Below are positions 62,201 through 64,000 of a stretch of DNA of 64,000 nucleotides, piece by piece; position 1 is the stretch's first letter; each line of letters starts with the position of its first letter. Position numbers and translations under genes: made by a program. The DNA is taken from the NCBI RefSeq assembly GCF_000247695.1, contig NW_004624747.1, forward strand, positions 13,418,814 to 13,482,813. The letters run 5' to 3'. A model generated the notes under the pieces. It worked only from the letters and a program-made list of their open reading frames with translations, made no database searches and had not been told where the DNA came from. Source of the stretch: Heterocephalus glaber (lineage: Eukaryota; Chordata; Mammalia; Rodentia; Bathyergidae).

Positions 62201-62915
62201 CAGCCCCTGATACTGATGAGAAGAATGGCCTGAACCTGCTGCGGAGGCTCTGGGTTGTCAAGTTTGATAAGGAGGAGGAGATCCGGAAGCTGGCTGAGAG
62301 GTGAGAGTCAGTGAGAGGCTGCTTTCTCCTGCTCTGTCCTGTCTCCCTTAGGAAGTACCTGAGCCAGTGTGCTCAGCCTCCAGTGAGAGAAGGGCAGGGT
62401 TGGGATTGGTAGAGCTGGTGCTATAGTTCCTTATCTGACCAGCCCCTGCTTTGGTTTGCTGCAGGCTCTGGTCTACTATGGGCCTTGATCTGCAGCCAGA
62501 ACTCTGCTCCTTGTTGATTCATGATGTGATCTATCATGAGGCAGCAGTGAGGCAGGCTGGGGCTGAAGCCCTCTCCCAGGCAGTGGCACAGTATCACCGC
62601 CATGCGTCCGAGGTTATGGGCAGGCTCATGGAGATCTACCAGGAGAAGTTGTATGTGAGTAACCAGGGCATCTGCTGTGATCTGGTGGCATGAGGTTGGT
62701 TGGACTCTGCTCAACCTCCCAGCTACTCCATCTAAGAGACTTGGGGCTTTTGGTGGCTCGGGGTAGCTGTGTCCCGGGCCATTGGTCTGCTTGGCTGGGA
62801 GAGCAGTGAACATTGAGGGACATTCACCCACTTGTCTCTTGCAGCGGCCACCTCCAGTGCTGGATGCTTTGGGACGAGTCATTTCAGAATCTCCTCCAGA
62901 TCAGTGGGAAGCCAG
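27608..62915 (+). CDS. GCN1: GCN1, coding span in window (exons 1-31, 5' part)
   Basis: GCN1 is a giant HEAT-repeat protein (about 2670 aa in mammals) that sits on stalled or collided ribosomes and delivers the signal that activates the kinase GCN2 (eIF2alpha phosphorylation, integrated stress response). Thirty-one exons were read here. They sum to 3701 nt, 1233 codons plus two bases, with every phase matching and no internal stop. The sequence starts MAADTQVSETLKRFAGKVTT and ends in SESPPDQWEA. Seen in the window: the N-terminal helical-repeat region and a charged coiled-coil-like stretch near residues 813-850 (EIKKKKGIKEEV, KQKEMLQAQLDKE). The eEF3-like region and the GCN2 RWD-binding region lie in the part beyond 64000. 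All introns are GT-AG except intron 7 (GC-AG). I found no further exon between 62916 and 64000. Confidence 0.97.
29162..29250 (+). repeat. Old ID-like SINE
   Basis: agaggtataactcggtggtaaagtgcttgc to gttcagtcctcagcattgg. Confidence 0.75.
29260..29345. repeat. Fold-back ID-like SINE (forward half joined to reverse half)
   Basis: gagtgtagctcattggtacagc (forward 5' half) runs straight into ttacggggtaggcggcag and gagctaaattcctggccc (reverse). Confidence 0.75.
29438..29531 (+). repeat. ID-like SINE
   Basis: Forward: ggggtttagctcagtgg to gatccccggtccc plus A tail; between GGGGCGGGG-like flanks. Confidence 0.88.
30021..30131 (+). repeat. ID-like SINE with 11-bp target-site duplication
   Basis: agaactcagtg at 30008-30018 and 30132-30142; the A tail has become an (AAC)n repeat. 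Confidence 0.92.
30461..30622 (+). repeat. B1 SINE, long form
   Basis: gctgggtgtggtggtttgtg to gaccctgtctc, A-rich tail with (GAAA)n. Confidence 0.82.
31053..31099 (+). repeat. (CT)n microsatellite
   Basis: About 23 pure CT units directly before a reverse B1. Confidence 0.95.
31103..31232 (-). repeat. B1 SINE
   Basis: gagacaggttctcactgtg to gcaccaccacacctgg. Confidence 0.85.
31298..31368 (+). repeat. Old ID-like SINE
   Basis: gatgtagctcagtggtagaatgcttgcc to caatccccagtacc. Confidence 0.8.
31395..31510 (+). repeat. B1 SINE
   Basis: gctgggtatggtggtggac to gcaagactccatc. Confidence 0.75.
31622..31706 (+). repeat. ID-like SINE
   Basis: Forward, tggtttcgccgcctgcgc subtype; flanked by aagaaaaacag copies. 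Confidence 0.92.
32512..32603 (-). repeat. Old ID-like SINE
   Basis: gattctggggatagaaccc to ccactgagctacatacc. Confidence 0.75.
32623..32710 (+). repeat. ID-like SINE
   Basis: Flanked by aaaatagtac copies (about 32609 and 32708). Confidence 0.92.
33000..33102 (+). CDS. GCN1: GCN1 exon 2 (residues 7-40)
   Basis: Acceptor ttcacag, donor aaag|gtattt. VSETLKRFAGKVTT to GKCVAGK. Confidence 0.95.
33155..33310 (+). repeat. B1 SINE, diverged
   Basis: gctgggcatggtggtgaac, later caaggccagcctgaactac. Confidence 0.78.
33505..33593 (+). repeat. ID-like SINE
   Basis: tggtttcgccgcctgctgcgcaagg subtype with a 22-A tail. Confidence 0.9.
33870..34140 (-). repeat. SINE cluster: two ID-like and one B1, all reverse
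   Basis: Partial ID-like 33880-33925, ID-like 33938-34014 (gtgccaggaatcaaactc, ccactggtctacatccccgg), B1 34028-34130. Confidence 0.75.
34250..35900 (+). other. GCN1 intron 2, SINE-free stretch
   Basis: About 1.6 kb without recognisable repeats or exons, unusual next to the surrounding repeat density. Confidence 0.6.
35905..36030 (-). repeat. B1 SINE
   Basis: gagactgtctcactatgtag to gtgctgtgattacaggtg. Confidence 0.78.
36435..36660 (-). repeat. B1 fragment, (CTAC)n and ID-like remnant
   Basis: gagatgggggggggtctcac to 36545, then a ctac/ctgc tetranucleotide run (36560-36605) and a decayed ID-like end with ggagattgaacctcg. Confidence 0.65.
36735..36840 (-). repeat. B1 SINE, diverged
   Basis: gagacaagatctcactagg to gcactgtacctgg. 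Confidence 0.7.
36966..37085 (+). repeat. B1 SINE
   Basis: gctgggcatgggggtatac to gaccttgtgtc. Confidence 0.8.
37196..37288 (-). repeat. ID-like SINE
   Basis: ggtaccagggatcgaacttggg to gagctaaattcccagccc; 180 nt before GCN1 exon 3. Confidence 0.9.
37470..37533 (+). CDS. GCN1: GCN1 exon 3 (residues 41-61)
   Basis: Acceptor gatttcag, donor tacag|gtgaat. DLPEGAVKGLCKLFCLTLHR. Confidence 0.94.
37695..37764 (-). repeat. ID-like SINE, truncated
   Basis: Ends after tgctgtgccac with cccagcc; inserted in a MIR-like region. Confidence 0.8.
37924..38015 (+). repeat. ID-like SINE
   Basis: ggcactgcgcctgcctcac subtype; flanked by aaaagttctaca and aaaggttctaca. Confidence 0.9.
38267..38398 (+). CDS. GCN1: GCN1 exon 4 (residues 62-105)
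   Basis: Acceptor cccctag, donor cccag|gtaagg. RRALQAAIQQLVEAQPEA and onward. Confidence 0.95.
38866..38974 (+). CDS. GCN1: GCN1 exon 5 (residues 106-142)
   Basis: Acceptor tcttcag, donor attg|gtaggt. KSSGSAALLALTWTCLLVRI to DIWNKL. Confidence 0.95.
39030..39330 (+). repeat. L2-type fossil
   Basis: ctctatgcccagggctattccagg and gagaatacagtgatgaacagg are L2-like phrases; heavily decayed. Confidence 0.5.
39530..39706 (-). repeat. Probable L1 3'-end fragment
   Basis: T-rich start, then ttattggtacattttagat, and a region shared with 61605-61790, so both are copies of one repeat. Assignment to L1 is inferred. Confidence 0.5.
39725..39812 (-). repeat. ID-like SINE after a (TTTG)n run
   Basis: Contains an extra tcggttgggtttcg in the middle of the element. 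Confidence 0.88.
39850..39933 (-). repeat. ID-like SINE
   Basis: gcttgtgtagcaggtggcgaaacc subtype. Confidence 0.92.
39945..40046 (-). repeat. B1 SINE
   Basis: gagacaaggtctcactatgtag to catgcccagctg. Confidence 0.82.
40690..40774 (-). repeat. ID-like SINE
   Basis: gcttgtgcagcaggcggtgaaacc subtype. Confidence 0.92.
41045..41156 (+). repeat. B1 SINE in an L2 fossil
   Basis: Flanked by aaacaagtccaca copies (about 41033 and 41160); the surrounding 40890-41040 text is L2-like. Confidence 0.85.
41390..41558 (-). repeat. B1 fragment plus old ID-like SINE
   Basis: ggtcttgctgtgtagttcagg, then ctggggattgaatacatgc to gagctgtatccccaatc. Confidence 0.7.
41681..41820 (-). repeat. B1 SINE with target-site duplication, inside an old L1-like fragment
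   Basis: gtataagtagtttt occurs on both sides (about 41665 and 41822). Confidence 0.85.
42590..42661 (-). repeat. ID-like SINE, truncated
   Basis: Breaks off at accactgagct without the aaatccccggccc box, 41 nt before GCN1 exon 6. Confidence 0.85.
42703..42801 (+). CDS. GCN1: GCN1 exon 6 (residues 143-175)
   Basis: Acceptor tcctggcag, donor aaagag|gtgaca. VEVQCLLLLEVLGGSHKHAV to KLWKE. A truncated SINE ends about 40 nt upstream. Confidence 0.95.
42891..43025 (+). CDS. GCN1: GCN1 exon 7 (residues 176-220), GC donor
   Basis: Acceptor ctcttcag. NPGLVDQYLSAILSLEPNQN to VVNRHK. The donor is cacaag|gcaagt, a consensus-type GC donor; phase to exon 8 is kept. Confidence 0.95.
43778..43846 (+). CDS. 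GCN1: GCN1 exon 8 (residues 221-243)
   Basis: Acceptor cctatag, donor ctgttg|gtgagt. SALLDFYVKNVVMSKVKPP. Confidence 0.95.
43971..44079 (+). CDS. GCN1: GCN1 exon 9 (residues 244-279)
   Basis: Acceptor cctcatag, donor tgaaa|gtaggt. DNCAPLLRYMSHSEFKDLIL. Confidence 0.95.
44179..44240 (+). repeat. (GT)n microsatellite
   Basis: About 30 GT units in GCN1 intron 9, 100 nt after the exon 9 donor. Confidence 0.95.
44756..44830 (+). CDS. GCN1: GCN1 exon 10 (residues 280-304)
   Basis: Acceptor ccccttag, donor ggcta|gtaagt. ISSLLASVTLDLSQYALDIM. Confidence 0.95.
44966..45053 (-). repeat. ID-like SINE with target-site duplication
   Basis: ctgagtttcttt at 44958-44969 and 45054-45065. Confidence 0.9.
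45189..45317 (+). CDS. GCN1: GCN1 exon 11 (residues 305-347)
   Basis: Acceptor gtgtccag, donor ttggag|gtgagc. NSPRLMDEAVLALRNLARQ, a clear HEAT-type helix pair. Confidence 0.95.
45802..45852 (+). CDS. GCN1: GCN1 exon 12 (residues 348-364)
   Basis: Acceptor tcctctcag, donor ctcag|gtacgg. Only 51 nt: GSEGKLTIVAQKITVLS. Confidence 0.93.
46180..46278 (+). CDS. GCN1: GCN1 exon 13 (residues 365-397)
   Basis: Acceptor cttttcag, donor ggaag|gtaatt. GIGSISHHVVSGSSGQVLN to FLQQE. Confidence 0.95.
46521..46694 (+). CDS. GCN1: GCN1 exon 14 (residues 398-455)
   Basis: Acceptor cttcttctag, donor ccgag|gtaaga. VHEGTLVHAVSILALWCNRF to CMLASFR. Confidence 0.95.
47195..47305 (-). repeat. B1 SINE, diverged
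   Basis: gatgtggtctcactgtgtagcc to atacactatcacaggc. Confidence 0.7.
47320..47412 (-). repeat. ID-like SINE with 16-bp target-site duplication
   Basis: cagcctaaataatctt flanks the element on both sides. Confidence 0.92.
47450..47527 (-). repeat. ID-like SINE
   Basis: ggtactagggattgaactc to gagctacatctctggccc. Confidence 0.88.
47575..47661 (+). repeat. ID-like SINE with target-site duplication
   Basis: catctaggag at 47565-47574 and 47662-47671. Confidence 0.92.
47931..48028 (+). repeat. ID-like SINE, first of a same-site pair
   Basis: gggctggggatttagctc to ccgtaccaaaa, (AAC)n tail. Confidence 0.9.
48051..48133 (+). repeat. ID-like SINE, second of a same-site pair
   Basis: Bounded by the atattgtcaact-type flank that also precedes the first copy. 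Confidence 0.9.
48333..48415 (+). repeat. Old ID-like SINE
   Basis: gattataggtcagtggtagagc with a (CAAA)n tail. Confidence 0.65.
48424..48785 (-). repeat. Interspersed repeat of unclear class
   Basis: tggctcatggtttcagaag, gggcagagcattatggtag and caatcaagttgactatcaagg recall LTR/L1-type mammalian repeats. Class not settled by reading. Confidence 0.4.
49307..49459 (+). CDS. GCN1: GCN1 exon 15 (residues 456-506)
   Basis: Acceptor ctccacag, donor gctg|gtaagg. GDILLQALDLLPLLIQTVEK to SVADSQA. Confidence 0.95.
49700..50005 (+). repeat. Old L1-like fragment
   Basis: accagtttcttgtccagatac, accttggaaataattttag and ttatggattcctagtattc are L1-end phrases. Confidence 0.5.
50128..50526 (-). repeat. MaLR-type solo LTR
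   Basis: Runs from tgtcttagtcacttcatc to gatccaaaccgtaaca, TG...CA ends and the internal layout of mammalian MaLR LTRs read in reverse. No coding region, so only a relic LTR. Confidence 0.6.
51261..51353 (+). CDS. GCN1: GCN1 exon 16 (residues 507-537)
   Basis: Acceptor tcttgcag, donor agatg|gtaagt. EAKLSSFWQLVVDEKKQIFT to MASED. Confidence 0.95.
52175..52270 (-). repeat. ID-like SINE with 14-bp target-site duplication
   Basis: tttgtagtaatttt at 52161-52174 and 52274-52287. Sequence is close to the apparent consensus. Confidence 0.94.
52506..52581 (+). CDS. GCN1: GCN1 exon 17 (residues 538-562)
   Basis: Acceptor ctcctag, donor gttca|gtacgt. ALCTVLHLTERLLLDHSHRL. The Gln codon is split after its second base. 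Confidence 0.93.
52727..52886 (+). CDS. GCN1: GCN1 exon 18 (residues 563-616)
   Basis: Acceptor cttgcag just before gcagtacc; phase picks this AG over the next one four bases on. Donor cacaag|gtgagg. YHRALVGVLLSRTWHVRRQA to TVLSSHK. Confidence 0.93.
53155..53302 (-). repeat. B1 SINE
   Basis: gagacagggttttctgtg to caccaccatgcccag. Confidence 0.87.
53823..54012 (+). CDS. GCN1: GCN1 exon 19 (residues 617-679)
   Basis: Acceptor ccacacag, donor tttag|gtctgt. VLPLETLVTDTGEVTETGKA to SHHPSL. Confidence 0.94.
54110..54234 (+). CDS. GCN1: GCN1 exon 20 (residues 680-721)
   Basis: Acceptor ccctccag, donor aaccag|gtaatg. VAVQSGLWPGLLAKMKIDPE to QSPLNQ. Confidence 0.95.
54990..55168 (+). CDS. GCN1: GCN1 exon 21 (residues 722-780)
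   Basis: Acceptor tctggcag, donor cagag|gtgaga. SSMNAMGSLSILSPDRVLPQ to YDKSIIQ. Confidence 0.95.
55448..55533 (-). repeat. ID-like SINE with perfect 17-bp target-site duplication
   Basis: ccctagtgcctcttttc at 55431-55447 and 55534-55550, 41 nt before GCN1 exon 22. Confidence 0.95.
55575..55668 (+). CDS. GCN1: GCN1 exon 22 (residues 781-812)
   Basis: Acceptor atgtttcag, donor aaggag|gtgagt. SAQQDSIKKANMKRENKAYS, the start of the charged helical stretch. Confidence 0.95.
56101..56180 (-). repeat. ID-like SINE with 12-bp target-site duplication
   Basis: ttcccttggtct at 56088-56099 and 56181-56192. Confidence 0.92.
56926..57039 (+). CDS. GCN1: GCN1 exon 23 (residues 813-850)
   Basis: Acceptor cccttcag, donor caggag|gtaagt. 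EIKKKKGIKEEVQLTSKQKE and onward; highly charged, likely coiled coil. Confidence 0.95.
57156..57354 (+). CDS. GCN1: GCN1 exon 24 (residues 851-916)
   Basis: Acceptor cttacag, donor tttag|gttagt. LDGELEAALGLLDTILVKNP to RLKAL. Confidence 0.95.
57355..58201 (+). other. GCN1 intron 24
   Basis: Unique sequence; no SINE, exon or RNA gene seen. Confidence 0.6.
58202..58357 (+). CDS. GCN1: GCN1 exon 25 (residues 917-968)
   Basis: Acceptor cttcacag, donor gccag|gtatga. GTLVSHVTLRLLKPECALDK to GKGEP. Confidence 0.95.
58817..58998 (+). CDS. GCN1: GCN1 exon 26 (residues 969-1029)
   Basis: Acceptor ctcttgcag, donor gatgag|gtgggc. VPLSAPAFSLVFPLLKMVLT, then an acidic EEEEEQM run. Confidence 0.95.
59540..59682 (-). 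repeat. B1 SINE
   Basis: gagagaggatcttgatatg to ccaccatgcccagc. Confidence 0.87.
59985..60065 (+). CDS. GCN1: GCN1 exon 27 (residues 1030-1056)
   Basis: Acceptor tctcccag, donor ctacag|gtgatc. NGPELLPRVAMLRLLTWVIG. Confidence 0.95.
60380..60523 (+). CDS. GCN1: GCN1 exon 28 (residues 1057-1104)
   Basis: Acceptor gtcctcag, donor ctccag|gtgcgt. VLASDTLTTLCASSSGEDG to RETALQ. Confidence 0.95.
60760..60853 (-). repeat. ID-like SINE
   Basis: gcttgcgcagcagacggcgaaacc subtype; flanked by tttgcctaa copies. Confidence 0.92.
60950..61035 (-). repeat. (TCTG)n/(TC)n run and ID-like remnant
   Basis: tctgtctgtctg then tctctc, tttctttc and actggggattgaaccc. Confidence 0.75.
61045..61168 (-). repeat. B1 SINE
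   Basis: gagacagggtcttgttaatc to gcaccactgtgtgtgg. Confidence 0.78.
61457..61540 (-). repeat. Old ID-like SINE
   Basis: G-run, ggtattagggattgaccc to gaactacacctccagtgcc. Confidence 0.7.
61605..61790 (-). repeat. Second copy of the 39530-39706 repeat (probable L1 end)
   Basis: Shares ttttattggt, a gataatttgt/gaattt core, tatcttgattc/ttgcttc and aaaagctttgtttcca with the first copy. Confidence 0.5.
61684..61840 (+). repeat. Polypyrimidine tract
   Basis: Almost pure C/T over long runs (for example ccttctccttttcctttcc), broken by a short AT segment at about 61730-61745. Confidence 0.85.
62173..62300 (+). CDS. GCN1: GCN1 exon 29 (residues 1105-1146)
   Basis: Acceptor cttcccag, donor gagag|gtgaga. 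GLMELHMVLPAPDTDEKNGL to EEIRKLAE. Confidence 0.95.
62465..62654 (+). CDS. GCN1: GCN1 exon 30 (residues 1147-1210)
   Basis: Acceptor gctgcag, donor ttgtat|gtgagt. LWSTMGLDLQPELCSLLIHD to IYQEKLY. Confidence 0.95.
62845..62915 (+). CDS. GCN1: GCN1 exon 31 (residues 1211-1233)
   Basis: Acceptor ctcttgcag, donor gccag|gtatga. RPPPVLDALGRVISESPPDQ. Last exon in the window. Confidence 0.95.
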
Positions 62916-64000
62916 GTATGATCCTGCTATGGTCTGGTTCCTCTCTGAGATTTCAGAGAAGCAGCAGGTTGGCTAGGGTGGGTGCCGTGAGGAGGCAGCA
63001 GGTGACAGTGGTATAGGTGGAAGGTAAGAGTCAGACTGCCCCAAGAGTCAGACCTTGGCTCAAGTGTTGGGTCCTCCTGTGGCAGCTCTGTGCCCTTGGT
63101 GTGGACCTCTTACTCTCCAGGCTTTTGTTTCCTCATCTGTTTGAAAGGCACAGTAGAAGAACCTATCTTGCAGGTTGTTGGAACTACCCTATTACCAGTG
63201 TGTAAAGTGTGCAGCAAATGTTAGTTTCTTTTCTCCTACCTCCCACGAGTAGCAGCTGGAGGGTTAGGCAGATGTCTGGAGGAGCAGGTGTGACCTTGAG
63301 AGATACCTCCCACAGAGTAGACTTTGGGGTTTTTTTTTTGTTTGTTTATTTTGTTTTGTTTTTTGAGACAGTGTCTTGCTATGTAGTTCAGGCTGGCCTG
63401 AACAGGCAGTGATCCTCCTTGCCTCAGCCTCCTGAGTGCTGGGATTATAGGCTAGTACCACCATGCCTGGCACACAGCAGGCTTTGGAAAAACCTGATAG
63501 TGTTAGTTTTCTGAATGGCTGTATTCTGTACTCTGTGCAACTTGTGTCATTGTGGAGTGGTATATGGGCTTTTCTTAGTTCATTTCTCATTCCAGACCAT
63601 CAGATAGGGATAGGATGTAGATTCTTTGCTCTAGTGACTTTCTGAAAAGAATAATGCCACTTTGCCCTTTTAGAATATGTTCCCTTCCAAAGCCTTCATA
63701 TCCAATTCTTTTATCTCTCTTCTTTCACAACCAATCTTAAAGATAGAGGGGTGGGCATTGTACTCACATATAGGGAAACAGGTACAGTAAGTCCCCTGCC
63801 CAAGGACACACCTTAGCAGATAAACTCAATGTAGATGTCTGGTCTCCATTTGACAAGTGGATTGCTCCCCAAAACTGGGCAAATACTCGGCAGTGGGCTC
63901 TGGGCACTGGGCTGTGGGCTATGAGCTGTGTGTGCTCCCAAAATGGTATTTGCTGTTGTCCAGCTGCTTTTTTCCTATGCTGGCACTGATTCCATCCATC
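62916..64000 (+). other. GCN1 intron 31, 5' part
   Basis: No exon matching the next expected GCN1 sequence was seen up to the window end. It holds a reverse B1 (63358-63475). Confidence 0.7.
63358..63475 (-). repeat. B1 SINE
   Basis: gagacagtgtcttgctatg to accaccatgcctgg. Confidence 0.85.

Noticed and set aside
62916..64000. A further GCN1 exon before the window end
   Set aside because: No AG acceptor followed by the expected next GCN1 residues was found in any frame.

Overview
This is ordinary nuclear DNA from a placental mammal, most likely a rodent. It contains three large multi-exon genes, all on the + strand: the 3' part of PXN (paxillin, from coding exon 2 to the poly(A) signal), the complete RPLP0 (large-subunit ribosomal stalk protein P0/uL10) and the 5' part of GCN1 (ribosome-bound activator of the GCN2 stress kinase, first 31 coding exons). 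As I recall it, PXN-RPLP0-GCN1 is also the gene order on human chromosome 12q24. The rodent call rests on many B1 (7SL-derived) SINEs and on a very abundant tRNA-derived, ID-like SINE with a GGTACC end and a GAGCTAAATCCCCGGCCC box on the reverse strand. This ID-like form does not look like the mouse or rat version, so a non-murid rodent is likely. A beaver/kangaroo-rat type lineage is a guess I cannot confirm.

Layout. 1-4270 is PXN intron 1, with SINEs. PXN coding exons lie between 4271 and 14943, and its 3'UTR runs to about 16808. Together with the 13-nt first coding exon outside the window, the constitutive exons give exactly 557 codons plus stop, the length of paxillin alpha; a 102-nt cassette (12085-12186) adds the 34 residues of the beta form. 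Three further in-frame blocks (8450-9331, 10649-10924, 11161-11466) lie in the intron after residue 277 and look like the cassettes of a long paxillin isoform. 16809-21040 is intergenic and holds old MIR/L2/L1 debris, B1 and ID-like SINEs and a 5'-truncated L1. RPLP0 runs from a TATA and 5'TOP promoter at about 21097-21135 to a poly(A) signal at 25739, with one non-coding and seven coding exons (317 aa). 25766-27400 is a short intergenic gap. GCN1 starts in a CpG-rich, TATA-less promoter (ATG at 27608); the last exon in the window ends at 62915, at about residue 1233 of an expected ~2670.

How they relate: all three are housekeeping-type genes read in the same direction. RPLP0 and GCN1 both serve translation (P-stalk; GCN2 activation on stalled ribosomes), while PXN is a focal-adhesion scaffold. 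I see no sign of an operon, a novel mobile system or a protein-coding gene beyond these three. The points most worth a second look are the long-paxillin cassettes with their unusual GC splice donors, a SINE that appears to supply the branch-point region of an RPLP0 acceptor, and repeated same-site or fold-back SINE insertions. Exon boundaries were read by eye from splice sites, reading phase and remembered protein sequences; repeat boundaries are approximate.
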